The notes: a model not told the origin generated them from the sequence alone. DNA of 64,000 nt from Jackrogersella multiformis (GCA_902806575.1 CADCXD010000010.1:2170001-2234000); one strand, 5' to 3'. Shown: positions 1-12,594, numbered from the stretch's first letter. Numbers and translations are program-made.

Positions 1-448
1 TACCGGCTGTTGTCCTACGTGATCAGAAATAATTCCCAGTCAAGCTTTCAATGAGGAGCTATGCTACTGAAACGAAGCTAAGCTGTCATCTATGTTGCTG
101 TCGCTATTTCACTACACCGGGCTCTAAATTCGGCCTATCCCGGCTGAATCCGCCTACATCCGTCCGTCCAATCGTTATAAATGAGAGATTTACAATGTGG
201 AATAACTAAAAGACCAGTAATATGTGTAATTTACGCGCTGTGGCTTTTTGGCCAAGTGACTTGTTTGGCCGTCCCGGAGGTTTTCGATGGAAAGTCCGAT
301 AGAAAGTAAGAGAAGAAATTTTAGGTGATACCAATACACATCAGCGAGGCTGCTCATGTAGCAACAAGAATCCTTTGATACCCCATCTCTTGATTTATCG
401 AACAGCTTGACAATATACTCTGATGAACTCGGCTATTCGTGACTCATA
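1..448. other. Upstream region of the NLR gene, no gene seen
   Basis: No ORF or RNA gene could be supported here. It presumably holds the promoter and 5' leader of the NACHT-WD40 gene that starts at 449; no specific site is recognised. Confidence 0.5.
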
Positions 449-3400
449 ATGGAGCCAGGAAACGGCCGGCAGAATTTATTCAAACGAAAATTCAGAAGTG
501 TCAAGAACCGCTTCAGCTTCAAAAGTGTCAAGAACCACTTCAGGAGAACAGGAAAACATAAACCTTCCCAGGTTAGGTTTCACGAGCATACACATTTAGC
601 TATAGATATCTAACTAGGGTGACTGCAAAGGCACAATCTCCAACAGAAAACCCAGTTTCCGAGAGCATCTCAGCGTCTCACCCTAACACAGGGATAATCC
701 AGTCTGACGACCATCCAACCCCACTTGCCGAAGCCGCAAGAAGTTCGAACGTAGAAACGACCGACCTGTCATGTATATCGCCCGACCATGGATGTGTAGC
801 CTCGAGCGAACCCTCTCACGACGTTACACACATAGAGAATACTGTAGTCGGAACAGAAGCGACTACTGGTAATGAGAGCCCAGATGGTTCCAAAGAGTTT
901 CTGGGTCCAAAACAGCTTTGGGCAGCAGCGTACAAAAGGTTTGAGGATGATGAGCCGAAAGTTTCAGGAGCTTACAAACAATTCTTACTAGAGAATGGCC
1001 GCTCGGGACAAACCAGTGAGTTCATATTGTGGCTACGTGGAGAGATTATGCTAATATGGTATGCTCCCTAGACGGCAGCGAGCCACAACCTGGGGACAAG
1101 GACTGGCAAAAGCAGATCCAAAATCTTTCCCAAGAAAGGCTAAAGGAGAACCAAGAAGAGAGGTTCAGCTTCCAGGCAAACAAGAAGAACTTGGTCATTC
1201 GAGATAAGCTCCAGAAGGTCATGGGCTTCATCGTCTCCACTAAGGACCTTGTGGCAGCCGCAATTTCATCAGAGCCTCATGCCGCACTGGCATGGGCTGG
1301 TGTTATGTTTATATTCCCGGTAAGTCGAGCATGTTCACAAATTCCTTTCATATCTACGTGTGCTGAGTTTGGGTGGTTTAGCTGTTGAATAAGATGTTGA
1401 ATCAGGATAAGGAAGCTATAGAAGGGTTTGAATACATCTTATCCCTTATGGTTCGCTGTAAGGTTATGGAAGACGATTTTCTACAACCTACGACTAGAGA
1501 TACGAAGTAAGGCCGTTCTTTTATTTATTGATCGTCGAATGCGTTCTAATACCTAGATCAAGTCCCTCAGAAGACAACTATAAGCTTGCCCTTGCTCTCC
1601 AGTCGAAGACCATAGAACTTTATTCCAACGTCTACATATATCAAATTAGAGTCATCCGACACTTTCACCGTTCTACTTCCGCCAGATATCTGAGAGACCT
1701 TGTAGTCAGTGATGACTGGAAAGGAATGACTGAAGACTTGAAGGCTACAGAGAAAGAAATCAAGGGTGACCTGCAAACCCTATCTAACCACCTAGTCCAT
1801 GAGTTAGATAAGAAGCTTAAGGATTTTAAGTCCAACGCTACCTCGGAGTTCTTGAAAATATGCCAGAGGATCACAGAGAGTACAAAGGCAAGACTGTATT
1901 TTTAATGGTTTCTATATATATTTTTACTAATTCGCCCGTGCTAGTTTATTGAACAAGCGTCACATCTTCATAATCTTCCTGTTGCCGATTCCGCGGCGTT
2001 CAATTCTTCGGAAATAGAGGGAGAACGCCGTTGCACGTCGGGCACTCGATTGGAGATCTTGAACGGCCTGAAAAGATGGGTGGAGGACCCCACAGGAAAG
2101 CCAATTTTGTGGCTTCATGGCATGGCTGGTACTGGCAAGTCTACCATTGCTCGAACCGTCGCTACAGCCTTGGATAAAAGGATTCCGTTCGCAGATGGTG
2201 CGCCGCTGCCCGACCATATTGCTCTCGGCGCTACCTTTTTCTTCAAGCAGGGCGATGCCGACAGAAACCATGCTAGGGTGTTATTTACAACCCTCGCGCA
2301 CCAGTTAGCCTATAAACTGATCGGCCTCGAAAGTGAGATAGCTGATGCTATTAAGAAAAATGCTAGTCCTAGCATAGGAGCGCGAAGCATAAAAGTTCAA
2401 TGGGAGGAGTTAATCTTGAACCCTCTTAAAACTCTTCGAGAGGACTCAACTCATACACGCCTCGTCTTTATCATTGATGCTTTGGATGAGTGTCAGGACA
2501 AGGACACCAGAACCATGAAAACGCACGCTCAATCGATTATCCAGTCGTTGAAACAAGTCGAAGAGCTATCTGGTGTTCAAGTCCGGGTCCTCATAACTAG
2601 TAGGAACGAGAGCCACATTGATACAGCCTTCAAGATACTACCAGAGGGATCTTATGATGAAATTGATCTGCCAAAAGTCCCAATCAGTGGTTGTCACGAA
2701 GAAAAGAGTGATGATATAATAATCTTCCTCAAGAGTGAATTGCTCAGGAACGAAATGAACAGTGAGGGTAATTTAAAGTGGCCCAACGCGGATGATATCC
2801 ACAAGCTGGTTGAGAAGGCTGGCGGGCTATTTATATACGCAGCGACTACTTGCAAGTTCCTTGATGTCAAACCAGACATAGCACAGAGAAGATTGGATAA
2901 TCTCTTAAGAGGAAACACCAACGAGAAGTCCCCCGAATCTATTTTAAACGATATATACAGCACGGTCTTGGGATTTCACACCCGAGATTTGACTTATGAT
3001 GAAAAGCAAGAAGATGATCCGTTAAAGGAGGTTCTGGGGTTAATCGTGGTATTGATGAAGCCTTTACCAATATTTCCACTGGCCATTTTCACAGAATCAC
3101 AGAAACTGGCACCCGAGGTAAAGAAATGTCTCGAAGGTGTACGTTCTGTCATTGATATTCCAAAGGATCCCAAAACCCCGGTTGGCCTAGTACATCTCTC
3201 GTTCCGAGAATTTCTTTTGGATGAACAGAGATGTAAGCGAACAGGTTTTCTGGTCTAGCCGTCCACAATGCATTATCCGTTGTTCAAAAGGTGTCTCGAA
3301 ATCATGTCGGGCGACCTCCATATGGACATGTGTGGTCTTCAAAAGCCGGGCACCTTTTCTGTCGAGGTGCCATCAGAACTAGTACAGCAGCACATTTCAC

Positions 3401-5981
3401 CACATTTGGAATACGCTTGCAAGTACTGGGTGGATCATCTCTTGCAAATCATGGAAACCAAACAGGCCAACGACGCATTAACAGACGACGGAGAGATTCA
3501 CAAATTCCTGCGAAAAAATATCTTGAGTTGGCTTGAGTCGCTCAGTCTGATTGGGGAGACTGGAAGTGCTGTTCACATAGTCAAGCAACTGGAAGTCTCA
3601 ATCAATGTGAGTGGGCAGCCCCTATCCTCCATCTACCCCAACCTTCATGCTGACAGGTACATTAGACACAAAAGAGTCCGGAATTATCGAAATTGATTCA
3701 TGATGCAAACCGCTTTATTCGTTTTAATAGGCCGATCATCCAAGAAGCCCCTCTTGAGGTGTATTATTCTGCAATTTTGTTCAGTCCTTCTACGAGCATC
3801 ATACGATCTCTATTTTGGAAGCCACTTGCTGAATGGGTTATCAAACTACCCACCGTAAACGACATTTGGGGCGCCAAATTAATGACTCTTAAAGGCCATC
3901 AGAATATAATTGAGTCAATTGCATTCTCCCCAGATGGCAAAACGATTGTCGCAGGGTCATGGGATGGTACAGCCCGATTTTGGGAAGTTGATACAGGCAT
4001 TGAGACTACCAAAATTGAAGTTTCTCCCCGGGCGAAGGTTCGTGCGGTTGCGTTTTTATCAGACGGACAAACCGCCGCCTTGGGTTTGGATAGTTCAGTA
4101 ATTCGACTATATGACATAGGAACGGACGAAACCTCATTAGGCCATACGAGTGACATTTGCGATTTCGCTTTTTCTCCATGTCCTAATACCAAAATGTTGG
4201 CCTCGGTAGCATGGGACCGCACATTTCGCTTGTGGGATATTTCGGAAAAGCAACAAATCTGTGTTCACGAATTCCCAGAATATCATCAGGAACTAGTCGT
4301 GTTTTCATCGGATGGTAAACTAGTGGCAATAGGGTCCAGATCTGAAACGGATACGGGCGGGATCGTGCGTATATGGGATGTAAAGGCAGAAAAGTTAATG
4401 GCTGAGTTCAATCTCTTAATGAAGGTTGTGTCAATTGCTTTCTCTCCTAACGAGCTTACCCTGGCATTAGCATCAAGGGAAACTCTACAAATATCGAATA
4501 TTGTATCAAGGGCTACACTTTCAAGTTTTTCCTTCCACGAGTACCTACATTCGGTTGCATTCTCGCCCGACGGGAGGATCCTCGCGATTGGCTTCCGTAA
4601 CGGGACGATACAGCTTCGAAACCCAGTATCTGGAGCGGATATTCGTAAACTGGGAGATCACGGCAACGCACCATTATATGATCTTGCGTTCTCTCCCGAT
4701 GGAAAAATCTTAGCGTCCGCATCATCTACTGGCGTTATCCGGCTATACGACAGTACGGTTAATAGTGATGAGACGGAAGTGAATATCGAAAATAATCGGA
4801 TTAGCGAAATTACAATTCCCGATACTAGCGATATTGCTATAGTAGATTACAACGAGGGGAGTAAACTTTGGGACTTAAGCGAATTCAAGATTAAACAGAA
4901 ATTTCCTTCTCAGCTGAAATATTCGCCTGACGGGAAGATTGCTGCCTCTCGTTCTGAATCCGTCTATATAATATGGGATACCACTTCTGGCGAAGAGCTT
5001 GTGCATTCCGAAGGCGCTCACGGCGTTCATTTCTCGCATAACAGTGGAGTTCTGGCGTTGATTTTCAAAGATGAAATACAAATTCTGGAAACCGACACCT
5101 GGAAAGAGAGAGCTAGATTCAAAATCGAAGAAGACGCCCGTGTGGGTAACATACAATTCTCGAAAGACAATAAGGTTCTCTTGTGGACTTCAAACTCATA
5201 TTTCTACTTGGGTAACTTGGAAACAGGTCATGCTTTCTGTCAGATGGAATATCATATTGAACCTGGGTGTCAGAAAGGGCCTACATTGTCCCCTGACGGT
5301 ACATTGGTCTTCTTCCAGCCAATTGAAACGGAAGATTACGTCCATATATTGCAGATAGACGTACAGGAAGTAAGAGCACAGCTGTCGCTACCTTATATCG
5401 CTGATTTTTGGAGCATCTTATTTTCGCCGGACAGCACACGCATCGCCACGGCGCCGGTTAACTCTAATACAGATTTCACCTTATGGGATGCTACTACAGG
5501 GAACATGATCAGCACTGCACAGGGGCTCTTTCCAGCTCTCCGTGAAATAAATGCGATAGCACTGGATGGCAAGGTTGCTGTCACGGAGAACAGCTGTCAA
5601 GTTCGTGTATGGAACTCCATGACAGGTAAATGGTCAGATCGACTTCTCGCTTCTCCCGGACTTGGTTTATCCTTCTCGGAGGATAGTAAATATTTAGATG
5701 GCCCCCGTGGTCGCCTACCACTTCCATCATCCGCCAAAGATTTCGATTGCCTGTACGTCGACAGCGACTGGGTACTTCAAGGAGGCGAGAGACTTTTCTG
5801 GCTTCCTCAAAAGTATCGCACGAAAAAGGTAGCAGTGCGACGAGAGACTATTGTTCTAGGACTAAAATCTGGTTCCGTTGAGTTTATCAAACTCGACCTT
5901 GCAAAAACCCCTTTGGCGAAACAGCACAAGGCGTCTTCCCAAGTCGAGAAGGGAAGTGTCAGGGTCATAGAAGTGGAGTAG
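449..5981 (+). CDS. NACHT-WD40 NLR-type receptor with one in-frame stop
   Basis: STAND/NLR protein of the fungal NWD2-like group, probably cytosolic and linked to non-self recognition (family knowledge). My model has exons 449-571, 631-1015, 1072-1319, 1382-1506, 1557-1887, 1945-3606 and 3666-5981, and all join in frame (1,730 codons including the stop). Residues about 85-400 resemble the N-terminal domain of NWD NACHT-NTPases; LPVADSAAFNS leads into the NACHT domain; Walker A GMAGTGKS is at about 463-470; Walker B LVFIIDALDE is at about 577-586. The last exon encodes many divergent WD40 blades (repeated AFSPDGK and xLWD motifs), unlike the near-identical blades of HET-type receptors. The fifth intron appears to be GC-AG (1888-1944), although GT-AG 1880-1957 also keeps frame. 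An in-frame TAG at 3256-3258 (codon 842) lies just after the NACHT arm and would remove all WD40 repeats. No known effector domain is seen at the N-terminus. Confidence 0.85.
485..545 (+). repeat. Short tandem duplication in first exon of the NLR gene
   Basis: Two near-identical units of about 27 bp encode RSVKNRFSF and KSVKNHFRR in the basic N-terminus of the receptor. The units are seen directly; a role (membrane or partner binding) would be guesswork. Confidence 0.7.
3256..3258 (+). other. In-frame TAG inside the NLR reading frame
   Basis: The reading frame is open on both sides (FLLDEQRC before, MHYPLFKRCLEIMS after) and matches the continuous NACHT-arm layout of the family. A 26-bp GT...TAG stretch around it is too short for an intron and would shift the frame. 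CAG to TAG by one C-to-T change would explain it, but the original codon is not known. Confidence 0.85.
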
Positions 5982-6691
5982 TTTGGTAGCAGCTAAATTG
6001 TCTTTGGGTAGTCCATTCTCGTCGTGTGCAAAGACTGAAAGCCTTGAAATTACTTGAGAGGGGCGCGGGCGTTATTATTTCTATATTCCTAATATACCAG
6101 CTGCCTACCAGCAAGCTGCTATTCACTCTTTTACCTCACGCATAAACTTGCCTTTCAAACACCCATAATCCTAATAGGAAAAAGATGAAGGGATTCGGGT
6201 TTGAGATTGTGAATGAAAAGATAGGGGGGGAGTCTGACTAACCCTAGAACATAATGGACTTTTTTCCTGTTTCCAGCCGCGATAGCCTGGAGCAAGTCAA
6301 GGGATGTGAGTTGATTACATCCAAAACTTTCCGGTGGAGATCATCCGTCTCCCCTAATAGACATTTCGTAACTCATAGAATCTTCTTTGCCGCCTAGGTA
6401 CCCTAGGTAGGTACCTAAGCATTCGACATGGTAAAGAAAGCACAATCAACCAGGATTCATTCTCAAATGTTCACTTGGTCGCCTGTAGCTACCACTTTAG
6501 GAGTAATTTAGCCCACGACATCACAATTATCGCTGAATCCGTTTAGTCAACCTCAATGTCGTTGCTTTCCTGGTGACCCATGCTGGCCATCTTCTGCTAA
6601 ATAGGGAGTCTTCTTCTAACACTGTTGTTCAATATCGCGATCTCTACTTCTTTCAACTGAGCAGGCTTTGCCCATGGTCTCCTATATTAAA
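5982..6691. other. Intergenic region between converging NLR and P450 genes
   Basis: It contains no supported gene. It should hold the 3' ends of both convergent genes. A CCTAGGTA-type palindromic cluster is present at about 6391-6420. Confidence 0.6.
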
Positions 6692-8510
6692 TCATACTGA
6701 GGCAGACTTCTCTGTAACCCTAACCCAGAAGTTCGAGACAACATAGAGAGTGTAGTCGACACTCTTCCATGGAGACTGAGGATTCACTAACTCAAAATCT
6801 AAATGACGCAACAGCTATCCAATCGTGTCAGCAGCGACGGTTTCCTCTCCTGCGCTCAAACTCGGATGGCAACTCACCTCAACAAACACCTTGTTCAGCT
6901 CCAGCATGGAAACCGGCTCTCCCAAGCACTGCCAACGTCCCCAGCCGAAGACATGGTCTACGGTCTGGGACATCTCGCGATACTTCTCGTTGCTGACATC
7001 CAGCCACCGCTCCGGCCGGAACACGTCGGAGTCCTGGCCGAAGACCTCCTTCGAACGCTGTATGGACAAAATGTTGACAGCCATCCGGGTCCCGCCGGGT
7101 AGGAAACGGCCATCGAAGGTATCTCCCTCGGGCGGTACTTGCTTCTGGATCAAGGCGGTGGTTGGCGGGCTAAAGCGCAATCCTTCCCGAATCACAGCCT
7201 GGTAGAAATGTTGTCAGTCTGGAAGGAAGTGACCCATTCTCCTACAAAAGAACTGACCGACCTGTATGTATGGCAGCTGCTTCGCCTCTTCTGCTTTTGC
7301 GGGACTGGACTGGATCCTGCCGTCGGCAATCGCGGCATCGATCTCGGCTCCGACTTTTGCGTAGACGCGCGGGGAGGTGATTATGTTCAGCATAGTGGCC
7401 CGAATGGCGTGGGCAGTAGTGTCGGAGCCCGCAAGGATCTGGAAGACGATCTCTGGTTTGCACTGCTCTGGAGAAACCCCGTGGCGGATGAAGGAACCCT
7501 GTCATTCGCACTTATTAACACACAATTCCTCAATACCTGGCTAGGGAAACTTGCCAACATATCCTTTTTATCCTCGGCATTGGGACTGGTGCATTTGATA
7601 AGGACCTCGTCTGCGAAGCTATTGCGGTCGTGTAGGATCTGTCAGTTCTCGTTTTCCTCTACTTTCTATGCACGGCATAACTACTATTAAAGCAAAGTCG
7701 AAACTGGAAAAACTAACTGCATAAACATGCCAACCCCTTTCTTATCCGTAACCTTAGGTCCTATCAGCCGTAGCATCGGTGGGTAGAAGAACACATTGCC
7801 CAGCCATGGTATCTCAGAAAAAGCAGAGCCCTTCATGGCGGCGACCTCGGCAAACTCATGAAACGAGTGGATGTCGAGCCCCTCGTCCAGGTTGCCGAAC
7901 GCCGTGCCGAACGCGATGCGCGAGATCGTGTCGACGGCGAAAAACATGGTAGTGGGCGCCAGGTCCAGCGGTCGGAATTCGCTTCCAGTCGATATGTACT
8001 TGCGCCTGATGAGGGCCACCAGCTTCTCCAGCTGCTCGTCTACGCCCGTCTCGATGATCGGGTTCTCCTTTCCACTGTAGCCGAAAGCGAGCTGGGCCTT
8101 GAGTTGTCATGCTGCGCCGTGTCGGACAGGCTGAGCAGGTTGTCGTGGTACGGAACGAAACGCTGGGCCCGGTACCAGTCGGAACGTAGGTAGGGCGAGC
8201 GCACAGAATTCATGTGCCGCACCATCGCCGGCGACGAAACCAGGAGGTCGTTGGGCCCTATACGCAGAAAAGTATCCCCACCATACTCATCACAGAGGTT
8301 GCGGTAGTGTTTCCCACGCTCGCCACTGAGGAGTATCCGTAGCATGTAGAAGTACGAAAACCGAGCAAGGATTGGGCCGCGGAAATGGCGTAGGCGATAC
8401 CAGGTCGCAAAGCTGGAGGCCACTAGGTAAGCGAGGAGAAGCACACCAGTCAGTTTGAGTAAGGGGAGGACCTCCAGCGTCTGTAGATAGTCCATCGTGA
8501 TATGTAGCAT
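6692..8510 (-). CDS. Cytochrome P450, pisatin-demethylase-like, with a frameshift
   Basis: Haem monooxygenase anchored in the ER by an N-terminal membrane segment (MDYLQTLEV start at 8495, or ATG at 8510). My exons, on the minus strand, are 8510-7718, 7618-7555, 7498-7262, 7198-6878 and 6814-6692, which gives about 512 aa, normal for a P450. Motifs: I-helix AGSDTT (about 309-314), ExxR as EGLR (about 370-373), PERW, and haem loop FGWGRWQCLG with Cys at about 456. The loop has Arg one place early and an aromatic residue after it, which is usual in the pisatin-demethylase group. The 7499-7554 intron starts GCAAGT (GC-AG type). Near 8098-8107 the frame changes (net -1) between QHDN and AQLAFGYSG with no room for an intron, so the copy is broken or misassembled. 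It probably oxidises the terpene made by the neighbouring cyclase (inference). Confidence 0.85.
8098..8107 (-). other. Frameshift in the first P450
   Basis: Read on the minus strand, the frame encoding LSDTAQHD runs into AQLAFGYSGKENP only if one base is added (or two are lost). The two halves are contiguous in the P450 family at this point, and no GT-AG pair could span it. Confidence 0.8.
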
Positions 8511-9007
8511 GTCTAAGAAGTAATTTGAATTTTGTTATAATTTTTATGTTATATCTTTCTCCATGTCCGCTCTTCGGCGGTGGTGCGTCGCCTTTTATAT
8601 ATCAGGAAGATCTTCCCGTTTTGTCCTATTGTTACAATAGTAGAGGGGAACAAATTTCCTATGGCTACATGCAATCGATATCGGACTAGCCGTGACTGGC
8701 ATGTGCATCTACAACCATATTATGCATGGTAAAGTCGATGTGTATCTCGTTTGTATCTTCATTGTATAGGTATACCTATCTACCTACCTAGGTAGGTACG
8801 TACATACGTAAAATATAATTTTTAAAATATTCTTTTTATTTTCCATTTCGTATACGTGATATTACATCTATGCTAATCAATACGGAACATGTATGGATAC
8901 GTTAAAAATTCATAAAAGCATGAAAGGTTAGTGCGCCATATCAGTATAATCTACCCTCTTCTTCATGTATCATTTAGCTCCCTAACTCTGTCAATCTACT
9001 GCTGGCC
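8511..9007. other. Intergenic region upstream of P450-1 and downstream of P450-2
   Basis: No gene is seen. It includes a dense CTACCTACCTAGGTAGGTA-like palindromic tract at about 8766-8806. It should contain the promoter of the first P450. Confidence 0.6.
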
Positions 9008-10706
9008 TTACTCAAAGCGAACTCTAAGCCCTCTACTATCGCTCTTTGGAATTCCAACATCACTGTCATGGATAAGAGCAATATCCGACTCATCGCAGTC
9101 CAGGCTCATCTGGTGGCCACCAGGCCGGAAGAGGACACCCAGTACAATGAACATTTCGGCCCATGCCAGACTATTCAAGATATCATGATTAGCGTTCTAA
9201 GGTCCTGAGAAAACGTTACAGCGTAGGTACTCACTTCATGCCTAAGCAATTTCGAGATCCTTTGACGAATGGCACAAAATTACGGTGTACAAGAGGGTCG
9301 ACATCCCCAATCCACCGCTCGGGAATGAACTTATAAGGCTCAGGATATACCTCTGGGTCCATAAGCATATGACATACGGACATTCCGACAGGCGTCTGTT
9401 CAAATTTTGTGAGAGACGTAGCATAGAAGTTTCAATAAAAGGCTACCTACATTCTTCGGAATGATCCACTGCTTATATTGCAGGTCGTAATCTGGCGAGA
9501 TCCGTGGGCTGCGCCTGAAGAAACGGCTGATTCTAGATTTTTTTTAGCATGCTACTACTAACCGATGGCCATCGTAGATATATTTGGAGCACGGACCGTA
9601 ATCCCTCCTTAATACACCCTGTTAGATAGGGAACCTTCTCAAGGTCTGCCCACTGGGGAATCTGTTTGGGGAAATTATTTGTAAGGTCCTTCAGATCTTC
9701 TTGAAGCCGTTTTCTGATTGATGGATCGGCAAGAATATAGTATGTTATGATAGAAAGTGTGCTAGCTGTCGTGATTGTTCCAGCAGCTAGAAGAGCAAAC
9801 GCTTCTCTTTGCAAGCGGCTAGAGTCTTTCTCGGAATCAGGCAGACTGCTCTGGAGGATATGGTGAAATATCGAGGCTTTATCGGACTCTTCATGCTCGT
9901 GTTTGCTAGCAATATCAGACTTTACCTCCTCTACCCTCCGCTTACACAGCTGTCCAGGTTGTGGTCATTAAGTGCATGAAGTCGAGGCTTCTACAAAAGT
10001 GACTAACCATATGAAACATCCTGAACCCAGCAACGCGGGAACTGAGCCTCTGCAAAAGGGCCGCTGGGACTATTCTCAGGATGCTTCAAATACGTATTAG
10101 CGCTAACTAGTGGGAAGATTGAGATCTCCAGTCACACACGTAAATGCGTGGTCGAGATGTACTAGTGTGCCCGTTCTCGCAAGGAGCCGCAACTTGTCAT
10201 CTAAACTTTTGATTTCATCATGGATTCTGTACTCCATGCGACTAACGCTCTGTCTCGAGAAGAAATTTTCTACCGCTTTTCTCCTTAGCTGATGAAGCTC
10301 ATGACTGTGCGTAGTCGAAATGGCGTCTATCTAGCTGTTCAGTCATCATTTTAAGTCACGAAAAGTCTCTTGCTTACCAGACATCCCGAGCCCATCACGA
10401 TTTGTAGCTATCAAGTTCGTCCTTCGTTTTCCAGCAGAAACATATACCTCATTATAGAAGTCCGCGTCTCGAATTCTGGCATACGTTAATCTCCTATGCC
10501 TGATCCTAAAGACTTACTTTCTAAAATGTAGGCTCTGATGACTGGAGAAAGGATCAGTATTGCTTACTGGGAAATATGTTAGTCCAAACTCGGAAAAAAG
10601 CATTCTAGGCCTAATAATGGATATTTTCATACATACCGAGAGTTCCCAGGGGTTGATGCGGACAATAGGACCTTCAAACCCATTAGTTTTGTAAAAATCT
10701 CACCTA

Positions 10707-10711
10707 AAACG
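10707..10711. repeat. Left target-site duplication of element B (AAACG)
   Basis: The five bases AAACG directly precede the TG that opens the left LTR. The same five bases directly follow the right LTR at 24097-24101. Confidence 0.9.
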
Positions 10712-10986
10712 TGTGACAAGGGCAATAAGGCTTAGAACTATAGTTCAAATTTGAATAATAATTCTTTATGGTCTTAAGATCCTTGCCTTCTTTCTCCTCT
10801 TATAAAGCGAGGCGTAATGACCTATATATATATAATTTAAATATTTCCTTTAAGCGTTATTAGCGCTTTTTTATTTCTATTAATTTAATTTTATATATAT
10901 TAATTAAGTTTTAATATATTTTATATTTATTAACTTATATATATATATTAATTATATTTTATTTTATAAAGTTTATTTATATAATA
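10712..10986 (+). repeat. 5' LTR of element B
   Basis: It begins TGTGACAAGGGCAATAAGGC and ends at ATAATA, the RIPped form of ATGACA. It is 275 bp against 309-313 bp for the other three LTRs; about 38 bp after TTAATTAAG is missing, between short repeats of AAG/TTTTAAT. The left ~110 bp keep normal CpA/TpG content. Confidence 0.85.
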
Positions 10987-11740
10987 TTAATTTTTTTTTT
11001 AATGCTCGTTTTTAAATATATTAAATAATTATAAAATCGTAAAGTTTATCGGTATATTATTTATAAAATAATTTAATTTTTATTTTTACTTTTTCGTTAA
11101 ATATATATTTATAAAGTTTTTAAATTTAATGCTTTTTAACCGGTTAACTTTTTTATTTTATAAAATATTTTATTTTATTTTAATTTTTAAACTTTATTAA
11201 AGTTATTTTACGTAAAATTTAATTAAAATTAAAAAGTTTTTAATAATTAACACGATAAAGTTTAATAAATAAAATATAAAATAAATTATATATTTTTTAT
11301 TTTTTAAAAAAAATAAGTTTTATTACGATAAAAGAAATTATTTATTAAATTTTAAAAAAACTTAAAAACTTTTTATTTAATTTTTTAACGAGGCGTTTAA
11401 TTTTAATGTTTTTTACGTTTAATATTATAAATTAATTTACTTTAAAAATTAATACGTTTTTTTATTATTTATCGGTTTATTTTTTTATTTATTAACGGTT
11501 TTATTTTAAATATTTTTATATATTTTAATATATATATAACTTACTTTTAAAATTACGTAAAATGCTCGTAAAAAATATAAATTATATTAATAATAAAATA
11601 ATATTATTATAAGTAAATTTTATAATTATAAATAAATCCTTTTAATTATTTATTTCGTAATTAATAAAAGCTTTAAAATAAACTTTTAAAATTTAATTAA
11701 AGCGTTTAATTTATTTATCGGTTTATAAGTGAAATATAAT

Positions 11741-11812
11741 ATTTATACGGGATTTAATATTTATACGAAATTTAATATTTATACGAGATTTAATATTTAT
11801 ACGAGATTTAAT
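11741..11812 (+). repeat. 18-bp minisatellite, four copies, in element B
   Basis: Four consecutive 18-bp units of the form ATTTATACGAGATTTAAT start at 11741, 11759, 11777 and 11795. The matching place in element A (about 18279-18303, opposite strand) has a single unit, so copy number changed between family members. Confidence 0.8.
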
Positions 11813-12594
11813 ATTTATTAATTTAAAAAAGTTTTTTTAAATATAAAACGTAAATTTAAAATCTTTATTAAAAATAATATTTAAGGGTATATTATATAGT
11901 TTTTAATATTATTTAACGAAAATTTTAATTAAGTTATTAAATTTCTTTTTTACTTTAAAAAAATAAATTTATTATTATTTAAATAAAATTATAATTATTT
12001 AATAAAGGAAAGTTAATAATAAAATTTATTATTATTATTAATTAAAGTTTATAATATAATTTTATTAATTAAAGATATTTATATAAAACGTAACGAGGGA
12101 TTTTATTTTATTAATATTTTAAATAATTTCGTACGTAATTTCGGATAATATTTTTAATATTTAATTATTAAAAGTTTTAAGTAATTAATTTTAAAGTTTT
12201 ATTTATTTTTATATGTTTAATAATAAAAGTATTATATTCGGTGAAAATTATTTCTTTTTAAAGTTTCGTAAGTATTTAAAGTTTTTTTTTAATATAAAAG
12301 GTTATTTTATAAAGTAACGTTTTTAAAAATATTTTTAACGTATATAACGTATTTTAAGTTATTAACAATTGCTTTTTTTAATTATTTAATAAAATCGAAA
12401 GTTTAATTAAATATAATAAAGTTATAAATTTTTTTAATATAACGAGAACGGCCGTTAAAAAGGTAAATAAAGTTTTTTAAAAATACGAAAAATATTTATT
12501 TTATAAAATCGATTTTATAAGTTAATTTTTAACCTTTTTTTTTCTTAAGTTAATATTACGGTAATTTTAAAAGAATATTAATTTTATTATTTTA

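Noticed and set aside
3233..3258. Possible intron removing the NLR stop codon
   Set aside because: Only 26 bp, no branch site, not a multiple of three; splicing it would shift the WD40 frame.
3607..3665. Apparent frameshift between NACHT arm and WD40 region
   Set aside because: A 59-bp GTGAGT...ATTAG intron restores the frame to SPELSKLIHDANRF, as the family requires.
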